This document shows positions 16,442 through 23,287 of a DNA stretch of 64,000 nucleotides, in pieces. The notes beneath the pieces were generated by a model. That model searched no databases. It was given only the letters and a program-made list of their open reading frames with translations, and was not told the DNA's origin. The DNA is from Arthrobacter sp. 24S4-2. Lineage in GTDB: Bacteria > Actinomycetota > Actinomycetes > Actinomycetales > Micrococcaceae. The stretch is taken from assembly GCF_005280255.1 (NCBI RefSeq), contig NZ_CP040018.1, positions 1,984,001 to 2,048,000 on the forward strand, in the 5' to 3' direction. The position numbers and the translations under genes are program-made. Position 1 is the first letter of the stretch, and each line of letters starts with the position of its first letter.

Positions 16442-17881
16442 TTAGTCCCCGCGTGCGCCGAACACTATTTCATCCCAGCTGGGCACGCTGGAGCGTTTCG
16501 GCTTTGCGGGTTGCCGCTCCGGCTGCTCGGCATCACGGTCGCTCCTGGTGTCATTCCTAGTACCGGCAAGTACGTCATCCCGGCTGCGGCGCGGGCTCCC
16601 GCCGCCCAGCAGCTCATCCAGGCCCACATTGGGACTTGACTCACGGTCCCAGCCGGACTGCCGGCCGGGAGCGGGTTCCCGGACGGGCGTGGATTCAGGG
16701 CCGGTGGCTGCTTCGCGGTGCGGGCCGGCATCGGGAACCGCCGGCAAACTCCCGGTACCCGTTCCGGACGCCTCGTCCGGATTCTCAACCGGGCGCAGCG
16801 GGGAGGCAACAATCGTGATTTCCCGGGTTTCCGTGCTCACTCCGGCATGGAGGCTAAGCCGGTCGTCTTCCTCCCCGTTCTGCCGCGGAGCCAGGCTCAG
16901 GCGCGAGAGCATCGCGGCCCGGCCGTCGCGTTTGCGCGTAAGGGAATCCCCCTTGGCGGCCGGTGCATCGGCCTTTTGTGTCCCGCTCCCGGTTTCTTCG
17001 GGTTCGGGTTCCGCCACCACTTCGGAGGGCCTGGGGTGGGCTGCCGGCACTCCGTTGGTCAGCAGCATGGCCAGGGCGTCGTCGCCGTCTTCGTCCACGC
17101 CCAGGCGCTGGCCCCGGCGTGACCGCAGCATATCGAGCAGTCCGTCGGAATCCTTGCCGGGCTGGCCCGATGCCGTCCGTGCGGCGGCCGCCTCGGCGTC
17201 TGTTTCAAAGTCGAACGGGCGGTCGGAGACAGCGGACAGGCGGCGGGCAGGTACCGGGCCGTCCAGCGGCTCCAGTTCGCTCAGCTGCTGGGCCCAGCGG
17301 TTGGCGTTCTGCAAAGATTTCCGGGTGGGAATGAAAGTCCACATGGCGGGCGGTTCTTCACCGATGCTTGCATGTCCGCCCGGTTTGGGTTCGAACCGGG
17401 CAACCACGGTCCACGTTCCGTCGGGGCGCCGCCAGGAGTCCCAGTCGACGGTTGAGGAGTCGATGCCGTGGGCCGTGAGCCGGTGGGCGACCATGTCGCC
17501 GAGGGTGGCCGGGTTGTCACCGAATGCGGAACGGTAGACATCGTGGCCAGGGGCAGGGGATGCCACTTCGATCTTTCGGGCCTGTTGGGCCACATAGTCG
17601 CGTTCCGCGAGCACGGGTCCTTCGTAGCGCTGCACCTTTGCCAGCGGGATACCGGAGAGTTCGGACACTTCTGCAGCCGTTGCCCCGCTGCGGATGCGCG
17701 CCTGGATGTCCCTCGGGGACAGGGCGACGGGCGCCACAGGAGCGGCAGCGCGCGCCGGAGAGCGGCTGGCCGCGAGCCGGAGAGCTTCGTCGATCGGCAG
17801 CCGGAACATCTCGCCGCCGGTGCCGCTCAACAGGAGATGCCCTCCGTCGTCGTGGACGCCTACAAGCCTTAGATCCTGCAT
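16442..17881 (-). CDS. sepH: Septation protein SepH (DUF3071)
   Basis: Actinobacterial cell-division regulator that binds FtsZ and stimulates its assembly. The N-terminal DUF3071 domain (about 1-210) starts MQDLRLVGVHDDG and contains the helix-turn-helix-like LSPRDIQARIRSGATAAEV (about 53-72) with SGIPLAKVQRYEGPV after it. This is the region shown in the family to contact FtsZ. Residues about 270-479 are a low-complexity charged and proline-rich tail, as usual for SepH. GGAGG lies just before the ATG. It is convergent with tdk with only 19 bp between the stops. Confidence 0.88.
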   Translation of the reverse strand: MQDLRLVGVHDDGGHLLLSGTGGEMFRLPIDEALRLAASRSPARAAAPVAPVALSPRDIQARIRSGATAAEVSELSGIPLAKVQRYEGPVLAERDYVAQQARKIEVASPAPGHDVYRSAFGDNPATLGDMVAHRLTAHGIDSSTVDWDSWRRPDGTWTVVARFEPKPGGHASIGEEPPAMWTFIPTRKSLQNANRWAQQLSELEPLDGPVPARRLSAVSDRPFDFETDAEAAAARTASGQPGKDSDGLLDMLRSRRGQRLGVDEDGDDALAMLLTNGVPAAHPRPSEVVAEPEPEETGSGTQKADAPAAKGDSLTRKRDGRAAMLSRLSLAPRQNGEEDDRLSLHAGVSTETREITIVASPLRPVENPDEASGTGTGSLPAVPDAGPHREAATGPESTPVREPAPGRQSGWDRESSPNVGLDELLGGGSPRRSRDDVLAGTRNDTRSDRDAEQPERQPAKPKRSSVPSWDEIVFGARGD

Positions 17882-18226
17882 TCAAATCCTCCACCCTGGC
17901 ATTACTGACATTCGAAACTCTGCCATCCGGCAGCCGTTTTTCCGGGTAGGGGAGAGGGCGCGCCGCGATATTCCGCGACTTTCCGGCTCCCGGCGTGCCT
18001 CCGTCCTGCCTCAGGCCTCTTTCTGGCGGGAATCAACGGCAAAAACCCTCGCTTTCGTGCCCGGCTTAGGGAAAAATGGGCGCCTAAGTCGGGCACAAAA
18101 TAGGGCAATCCAGCGTTTACATCGGTGAACCGGACCAGGTGGTCGGGCAAAAGGGCATTTGCCCGAAGGAACGGCCACCGGGACCCGGCGACCCAACGGA
18201 ATAAAGCGGAGTGTGAGCAGAGAATA
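17882..18226. other. 345-bp divergent spacer with two strong inverted repeats
   Basis: No convincing gene lies here. Two hairpins are obvious: arms 18059-18070 and 18083-18094 (11 of 12 pairs, 12-nt loop), and CGGGCAAA/TTTGCCCG at 18044-18165, arms 18144-18151 and 18158-18165 with a 6-nt loop. The second is flanked by GGTGG and CCACC, which could lengthen the stem. They precede the DUF4193 gene, so they may be operators or a structured leader. The sepH promoter must also lie here; I cannot place it. Confidence 0.5.
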
Positions 18227-18526
18227 ATGGCGACAGATTATGATGCGCCGCGGAAATCAGAAGAGGAACAGAACGAAGATTCCATTGAGGAACTGAAAGC
18301 CAGGCGCACTGACAAGCCCACGGCAGTGGTGGATGAGGACGAATCCGACCTCGCCGAAGGCTACGAACTCCCCGGCGCTGATTTGTCTGGTGAGGAACTC
18401 CTCGTGCGGGTACTTCCTGCCCAGGCTGATGAATTCACGTGCTCGTCATGCTTCCTCGTCCGGCACCGCTCGCAGATCGCCCGTGAAAAGGACGGGTTGC
18501 TCTTCTGCAAGGAATGCGAGGGCTGA
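18227..18526 (+). CDS. DUF4193 domain protein
   Basis: A 99-residue acidic protein conserved across Actinobacteria, of unknown function. The N-terminal half is charged and probably flexible (DESDLAEGYELPGADLSGE). The C-terminus holds a four-cysteine zinc-ribbon: CSSCF around residue 73-77 and FCKEC around 93-97, with SQIAREKDG between. The ATG at 18227 follows GAGCAGAG. The position beside DUF3093 and dut matches the conserved order of mycobacteria. An RNA-polymerase- or ribosome-associated role is possible from the zinc-ribbon but unproven. Confidence 0.85.
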   Translation: MATDYDAPRKSEEEQNEDSIEELKARRTDKPTAVVDEDESDLAEGYELPGADLSGEELLVRVLPAQADEFTCSSCFLVRHRSQIAREKDGLLFCKECEG

Positions 18527-18539
18527 TACTCCCGCCGGA

Positions 18540-18609
18540 CGGCACTCACGAGGCGGCACTCACGAGGCGGCACTCACGAGGCGGCACTCAGGAGGCGGCG
18601 CCCAGGAAG
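18540..18609 (+). repeat. 14-bp tandem repeat between DUF4193 and DUF3093
   Basis: CGGCACTCACGAGG is repeated at 18540, 18554 and 18568 without change, then 18582 with one change and 18596 as a decayed fifth copy. It fills nearly the whole spacer between two convergent genes. Confidence 0.9.
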
Positions 18610-18613
18610 TCGC

Positions 18614-19102
18614 TCAGGAAGTGGTGAGGGCCGCCAGCAGTTGCTCCGGCCGTCGCGTGGACGTGAGCCAGTAGGGAGTGGGGTCGGACGGATCAGTGAT
18701 TTCGATCCGAACCACCGGGTCCACCCAGCCGCGGATACACAGATAGGCCAGCCCGTTCAGGCGCGTGCCCCGCTCCGCCGTGGCTTCTTTGCCCCGGAAC
18801 TGCGACACCGCTCCCACATGGCGGCGCTCGATCGTGGCCCTGCCCACCTGCAAGGTGTCCGGCGTCACCGTGATGGACGGAGTGGACACCACCAGCAGCA
18901 CCGAGATGATGGCGAACAGCACAAGTGCGGCAGTGATGCCGGCAGCGATGCTGATCGGGGCGAACACCAGGATGCCTGCGGCGGACATGCCCGCGGCCAC
19001 CAGCCAGATCCAAAGATTGGGGTGCAGCTTCTCGCTGTAAAGCACTGTTGCTCCGCGGGGTGTGCTGTTGGGGGCAGGCGCAGCTGCACTAGATTCCGGC
19101 AT
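18614..19102 (-). CDS. DUF3093 domain membrane protein
   Basis: A 162-residue protein with two adjacent membrane segments (about 34-80: LWIWLVAAGMSAAGILVFA then ITAALVLFAIISVLLVV), followed by a cytoplasmic domain with TVTPDTLQVGRATIERRHVG and a C-terminal YWLTSTRRPEQLLAAL. The overall plan resembles bacterial PH-like membrane proteins. The ATG at 19102 is preferred because the upstream extension to 19291 is unconserved in character and overlaps the dut start. It is divergent from dut. Function unknown. Confidence 0.82.
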   Translation of the reverse strand: MPESSAAAPAPNSTPRGATVLYSEKLHPNLWIWLVAAGMSAAGILVFAPISIAAGITAALVLFAIISVLLVVSTPSITVTPDTLQVGRATIERRHVGAVSQFRGKEATAERGTRLNGLAYLCIRGWVDPVVRIEITDPSDPTPYWLTSTRRPEQLLAALTTS

Positions 19103-19205
19103 AGGCCCAGCTTTCCACTTTTCCCCGGGTATTTCACCTTGGGTCCGGCGCCGGCCGGCCCCCCCGGGGCGGCTAGGCCCGGGGACGCCGCTGGCGTTAG
19201 AGTGA

Positions 19206-19760
19206 ATGACTGTGACTGAAGAAACTGCAGCCGTGAGTACCTTGCCGCCGAACTCCCTCGAAGGGGGTGCGGGAGCGTACGGATCACCCACCCTGTCCGT
19301 GCAGCTGAAAATGCTCGACGACGGGCTCGAAGCCCCGTCCTACGCACATCCCGGGGACGCGGGGGCGGACCTGCGTGCCCGCGAGGACGTGGTCCTTGAA
19401 CCCGGGGAACGCCGCCTTGTGCCTACCGGAGTCTCCATCGCGCTGCCGAACGGATTCGTTGCCCTGATCCACCCGCGCTCCGGACTTGCCACCAAGCACG
19501 GACTGACCGTGGTTAACGCGCCCGGAACGGTCGACGCCGGATACCGCGGCGAAATCGCAGTGACCCTGCTGAACACGGACCGTGACAAGGCCATCGAGCT
19601 GCGCCGCGGCGATAGAATTGCACAAATGGTCATTCAACGCGTGGAGTACGCGCAGTTTGTGGCCGTGGCGGAATTGAGCGACTCGGTCCGCGGTGACGGC
19701 GGCTTTGGTTCCACCGGTGGTTTTGGTTCAGCCGGCGGGTTGGCCACACCGCGGGCCTGA
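19206..19760 (+). CDS. dut: Deoxyuridine 5'-triphosphate nucleotidohydrolase (dUTPase)
   Basis: Trimeric enzyme that hydrolyses dUTP to dUMP and pyrophosphate, keeping uracil out of DNA. All five motifs are present: DAGADL (1), PRSGLATKHG (2), VNAPGTVDAGYRGEI (3), RGDRIAQMVIQ (4) and RGDGGFGSTGGFG (5). The 184 residues exceed the usual ~150 because of a 30-residue N-terminal extension and a duplicated Gly/Phe stretch after motif 5 from an 18-bp repeat. A -10-like TAGAGT ends 2 bp before the ATG at 19206, so the real start may be GTG at 19212. Confidence 0.95.
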   Translation: MTVTEETAAVSTLPPNSLEGGAGAYGSPTLSVQLKMLDDGLEAPSYAHPGDAGADLRAREDVVLEPGERRLVPTGVSIALPNGFVALIHPRSGLATKHGLTVVNAPGTVDAGYRGEIAVTLLNTDRDKAIELRRGDRIAQMVIQRVEYAQFVAVAELSDSVRGDGGFGSTGGFGSAGGLATPRA

Positions 19761-19855
19761 CCCGCAGACGCTGCACGAATATGTCGGTGCCGCATGACTT
19801 ACCGAGCGGCCCGGACGGCACCGCGGGACTAGATCACAACTAAGGAGACAACCCG

Positions 19856-20563
19856 ATGGTTTTTGGGCGTGGCAAGAAAGCCAAGAAGGACCAGGCGGCA
19901 GAGCCCGGGGAATCCCAGGAAACTCCAGTTTCCGGGGCCGGGGAGGGCACCGGCCGGCAAGCCACGGGACCGTTTGACGTCTCGGAGATCGACAGCACCA
20001 ACGGTTACGTCGACCTCGGCGCGCTGCTGATCGCCCCCCGTGAGGGTCTCCAGCTTCGGCTCGAGGTCGAGGAAGCCACCCAGCGGGTCGTGGCCGTCAC
20101 CATGGACCTGGACGGTTCCAGCCTGCAGCTCCAGGCCTTCGCCGCCCCGCGCAGCGAAGGACTCTGGGATGAAATCCGTGAGCAGATCGGCGAGTCCGTG
20201 GGAAGCCAGGGCGGGCAGGTCGAGGAGGTTCCCGGAGCCTTCGGTCCCGAACTGCTCGCGAAGCTCCCGGCGGCGACCACCGATGGTACCGGCGGCTACC
20301 GCGTGGCCCGGTTCATCGGCGTCGACGGCCCCCGCTGGTTCCTCCGCGGCGTGCTGGGCGGCGAGGCCGCAATAGACCGTGACGCCGCGGCGAACCTCGA
20401 GTCGCTGTTCCGCCAAATCGTGGTGGTCCGGGGCGAAAGCCCGATGCCGCCGCGGGACCTGCTGCAGCTCCGTCTGCCGAAGGATGCCTCCGGCCCCGCA
20501 CCACAGGGCGCCCCGGAATTCGAGCGGCCCGAGCGCGGACCGGAGATCACCCAGATTGGCTGA
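19856..20563 (+). CDS. DUF3710 domain protein
   Basis: A 235-residue conserved actinobacterial protein of unknown function. A Lys/Gly-rich start (MVFGRGKKAKKD) and a flexible linker precede the domain (about 40-215), which carries GPFDVSEI, YVDLGALLIAP, LQLRLEVEEATQRVVAVTMDLDG and the conserved WDEIREQI. It closes with DGPRWFLRGVLGGEA. The gene has a strong AAGGAGA 9 bp upstream of its ATG. It lies in the dut-DUF3710-OB-DUF3159 run shared with mycobacteria, and the next gene overlaps its end by 8 bp. Confidence 0.85.
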   Translation: MVFGRGKKAKKDQAAEPGESQETPVSGAGEGTGRQATGPFDVSEIDSTNGYVDLGALLIAPREGLQLRLEVEEATQRVVAVTMDLDGSSLQLQAFAAPRSEGLWDEIREQIGESVGSQGGQVEEVPGAFGPELLAKLPAATTDGTGGYRVARFIGVDGPRWFLRGVLGGEAAIDRDAAANLESLFRQIVVVRGESPMPPRDLLQLRLPKDASGPAPQGAPEFERPERGPEITQIG

Positions 20564-20948
20564 TCCGGCCGGCGATTTTCCACAGCCCGAGCTTTCCGTC
20601 AGCGGATTGCCGGACCGGGGACGAGTGCTGTGCCGCGGCTACATCGAGTCCGTGACCTACGTTCCGGCCACCCAGGTCGCGTCGTTCACCGCTATCGTGA
20701 CGGAACATGATCTTCCCCACGGCAAGCGCGCCAGTGCCCCTTCCGCCCCCGCACCTGCGACGGCCCGCAAGCCCGGCGGACCCGGGCGGCGTGACCGGCT
20801 CCGCGTGGTGTGGCTAGGCCGGCGGCGTGTTCCCGGCGTTGATCCCGGCTGTGAACTTCGGCTCGAAGGCATGCTGACGGTGCGCGACGGGTTGCCCACC
20901 ATGTTCAATCCCCGCTACGAAATACTGTCCCGCCAGGAGAACCAATGA
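20556..20948 (+). CDS. OB-fold nucleic-acid-binding domain protein
   Basis: About 130 residues. RVLCRGYIESVTYVP, ASFTAIVTEHD, RRDRLRVVWLGRRRVPGVDPG and LRLEGMLTVRDG give the five-strand OB-fold pattern seen in the RecG/DNA-polymerase-III-alpha accessory type. A Pro/Ala insertion (about 60-75) interrupts it. The start is uncertain: TTG at 20556, 11 bp after CGGAG and overlapping the previous gene, gives MADPAGDFPQPE; GTG at 20625 is the alternative. The 4-bp overlap with DUF3159 suggests translational coupling. Confidence 0.78.
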   Translation: MADPAGDFPQPELSVSGLPDRGRVLCRGYIESVTYVPATQVASFTAIVTEHDLPHGKRASAPSAPAPATARKPGGPGRRDRLRVVWLGRRRVPGVDPGCELRLEGMLTVRDGLPTMFNPRYEILSRQENQ

Positions 20949-21706
20949 CGCCGTCCGAGAACCCGGATCCCGCAGCCGGATCCGCCGCGTCCGAACCGGT
21001 CAAACCACCGCCCACACCCGAGTCCCCATCGGTGGCAGACCTCGCGGAAGGGTACGCCGTCAAGGCGGGCCTGCACCGGTCCAAGGACGGCAGCATCGAC
21101 GTGCTCAAGAGTGCCGGCGGCCTGCAGGGCATCGCCGAAAGCATCGTTCCCGGGCTCGTGTTCCTGGTGGCCTTCACCATCACACGCGAACTGACACTCT
21201 CCCTCGCGTCCGCCCTGGCGGGGGCCGCGGCCTTCACGGTGGCCCGGCTGGTCCAACGGCGTCCGTTGACGCAGGCGCTGGCCGGGATCGCCGGCGTCGG
21301 CGTTTCCGCGTGGCTGGCCAACACCACCGGGAAAGCGGAAGACTTCTACGTCCCGGGCTTCTTCACCAACGCCGCCTACATTGCGGGGATGGTGATCTCC
21401 ATTGCGCTCCGGTGGCCCATCGCCGGGCTGCTCTTCGGGTTCATCCGTAACGAAGGCCTGGACTGGCGCAAGGATCCCGCACGCGTCAGGGCATACCGGC
21501 TGGGCACCTGGGTGATTGTGGCCGTGCTGGCTCTGCGGCTGCTGGTGCAGGTTCCCCTGTACCTCCTCGGCGAGCAGGGCCTGCCGGGCCTCGCCACAAC
21601 ACGGCTCATCATGGGCGCGCCGCTGTACATCCTCGGCATCTGGGTTGCCTGGCTTGTTACCAAGCCCGCTGCCCGGACGCAGCCGGCGGCCCCGACGCAG
21701 GCCTAG
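20945..21706 (+). CDS. DUF3159 membrane protein
   Basis: A 253-residue integral membrane protein of unknown function, conserved in Actinobacteria. The N-terminus is a Pro-rich cytoplasmic tail. The helices run from about 70 to 245, grouped as SIVPGLVFLVAFTITRE, SALAGAAAFTVARLV, AYIAGMVISIALRWPIAGLLFGF, LGTWVIVAVLALRLLV and PLYILGIWVAWLV. It is tail-to-tail with ceoC (4-bp overlap of stops), as in M. tuberculosis, where its counterpart lies beside the Trk-type K+ regulators. A role in ion or envelope homeostasis is only suggested by position. Confidence 0.83.
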   Translation: MTPSENPDPAAGSAASEPVKPPPTPESPSVADLAEGYAVKAGLHRSKDGSIDVLKSAGGLQGIAESIVPGLVFLVAFTITRELTLSLASALAGAAAFTVARLVQRRPLTQALAGIAGVGVSAWLANTTGKAEDFYVPGFFTNAAYIAGMVISIALRWPIAGLLFGFIRNEGLDWRKDPARVRAYRLGTWVIVAVLALRLLVQVPLYLLGEQGLPGLATTRLIMGAPLYILGIWVAWLVTKPAARTQPAAPTQA

Positions 21707-22458
21707 CCCTCGAAGCCGTCGTCCTCCGGGGCCTGCTGCTCCGGCTGCGGGACAGCGTCGGAAAGCGTGCCGTCGGATGCAGGCTGGTGGTCCTGCTGCT
21801 GTTCGGGCGAAAGCAGCGCCCGCAGGTCGTCCTCGGCCGCAATCGTGGTGACGAAGAAGAGCTCGTCGCCGCCGTCGATCACGTCGTCCCGGCTTGGCGT
21901 GATGGGAGCCTGGTCCCGCAGGATCGCCACGAGGGTTGAGTCTTCCGGCCAGTCAATGTCACCCACGGTGAGCCCGATGACGTACGAGTCGTGCGGGACG
22001 GTGAACTCCACCAGTGACGAGACCCCGGTCTGCAGGGTCAGCAGCCGGACGAGGTCGCCGATTTCCACAGCTTCTTCCACGAGGGCGGTCATGAGCTGCG
22101 GGGTGTTGACGGCGACGTCGACCCCCCAGGAATCGTTGAACATCCAGTCGTTCTTGGGGTTGTTAACCCGGCCGACCGTACGGCCGACGCCGAACTCGGT
22201 CTTCGCCAGGAGCGAGACCACCAGGTTGACCTTGTCGTCTCCCGTAGCCGAGACCACCACTTCGGCGTCTTCGAGCTTGGCATCCTGAAGCGTGCTCAGC
22301 TCGCAGGCATCGCCGACCAGCCAATGCGCGCCGCGGAGCCCGCTGCGGCCGATCACCTCCGGTTTCAGGTCGATAAGCAGAATCTCGTGTTTGTGGGCGA
22401 GAAGCTCGCGGGCGATCGAGGAACCGACGCTGCCCGCCCCGACGATGACGACTTTCAC
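21703..22458 (-). CDS. ceoC: TrkA-type K+ uptake regulatory protein CeoC
   Basis: A 251-residue cytoplasmic RCK protein. The Rossmann domain begins MKVVIVGAGSVGSSIARELL (GxGxxG for NAD(H)), with an acidic strand end LLIDLKPE and GDACELSTL. A TrkA-C domain follows (about 140-220) with VIGLTVGDIDWPEDSTLVA and DELFFVTT. The acidic Gln-rich tail (about 222-251) is not needed for the fold. Trk/Ktr systems use such subunits to gate K+ channels by nucleotide and c-di-AMP. It is directly adjacent to ceoB, with no pore gene beside it apart from the divergent permease. Confidence 0.9.
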   Translation of the reverse strand: MKVVIVGAGSVGSSIARELLAHKHEILLIDLKPEVIGRSGLRGAHWLVGDACELSTLQDAKLEDAEVVVSATGDDKVNLVVSLLAKTEFGVGRTVGRVNNPKNDWMFNDSWGVDVAVNTPQLMTALVEEAVEIGDLVRLLTLQTGVSSLVEFTVPHDSYVIGLTVGDIDWPEDSTLVAILRDQAPITPSRDDVIDGGDELFFVTTIAAEDDLRALLSPEQQQDHQPASDGTLSDAVPQPEQQAPEDDGFEG

Positions 22459-23130
22459 TTACTGCTCCTTGGGTGGTTCTTTGGCAAGAATGTGGCCGAC
22501 TTCGGCGCTCCGGTCCACGCGCACCATGGCATGGACGGTGTCGCCCTCCTGGTAGGACGTTCCGGATCCGGGCAGCATCCCTTCGCCGAACCTGGTCAGG
22601 TAGGCAACCCGGATACCGGCCACCTTCTCGATTTCGGACACGGCATGCCCGATCCACGACGGGTCGAGATCGATTTCGGCGAGCACCAGCCTGCCGGACG
22701 GCTCACGGAAGTCGCCGGCAAGGTGCTGTTCGGGCAGGATCCGCCGCAGGACCTGGTCCGCGCTCCACCGCACCGCCGCGACCGTGGGGATGCCCAGGCG
22801 CTGGTAGATCTCGGCACGGCCGGGGTCGTAGATCCTGGCCACGACGTGGGGGACGTGGAAGGTCTCGCGGGCAACCCGGGTGGCCAGGATATTGGAGTTG
22901 TCACCGCTGGATACGGCGGCGAAGGCATAGGCCTCGGACACGCCTGCCTGCTTGAGGGTCTCCCGGTCGAACCCGACTCCCGTGACCTTGCGGCCGGAGA
23001 ACCCGGTGCGGAGCCGGCGGAACGCGCGGTCGTCCTGGTCGATGATGGCCACCGAGTGGCCCGCATCCTCGAGGGTGTGCGCCAGTGTTGCTCCCACGCG
23101 CCCACAACCCATGATCACGAAGTGCGCCAC
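22459..23130 (-). CDS. ceoB: TrkA-type K+ uptake regulatory protein CeoB
   Basis: A 223-residue RCK protein. NAD-binding GCGRVGATLAHTLEDAGHSV lies at about 8-27, with IIDQDDRAF at the end of the second strand. A TrkA-C domain (about 145-220) contains WIGHAVSEIEKVAGI and GDTVHAMVRV. The start is GTG, with GAGGAG 6 bp upstream. It is the first gene of a two-gene operon with ceoC, transcribed away from the KimA-like permease; the shared 157-bp spacer holds both promoters. The pairing suggests joint control of K+ uptake (inference). Confidence 0.9.
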   Translation of the reverse strand: MAHFVIMGCGRVGATLAHTLEDAGHSVAIIDQDDRAFRRLRTGFSGRKVTGVGFDRETLKQAGVSEAYAFAAVSSGDNSNILATRVARETFHVPHVVARIYDPGRAEIYQRLGIPTVAAVRWSADQVLRRILPEQHLAGDFREPSGRLVLAEIDLDPSWIGHAVSEIEKVAGIRVAYLTRFGEGMLPGSGTSYQEGDTVHAMVRVDRSAEVGHILAKEPPKEQ

Positions 23131-23252
23131 CCGTGCCTCCTCAAGTCCCTTGTTGCTGTTGCTGCGTAAGACTCTACCGGCCTCCCGGGCCGCCGGGCCC
23201 GCATCCGGCTGATCCCTGCCGCCGCGGGCGCGGGCACGGTGGACTTGCCGTC

Positions 23253-23281
23253 ATGACATCGCGTCCGAATCAGACTAGCTT
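23253..23281 (+). promoter_or_regulatory. Promoter of the KimA-like permease (leaderless)
   Basis: -35 ATGACA (23253-23258) and -10 TAGCTT (23276-23281), separated by 17 bp. The hexamer ends 6 bp before the GTG at 23288, and there is no ribosome site. This is the best-formed of the leaderless promoters in the window. It also means no riboswitch can precede this gene. Confidence 0.6.
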
Positions 23282-23287
23282 TGTGGA

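Noticed and set aside
23131..23287. c-di-AMP (ydaO) riboswitch before the KimA-like gene
   Set aside because: The spacer is only 157 bp, shows none of the conserved blocks, and the promoter points to a leaderless transcript.
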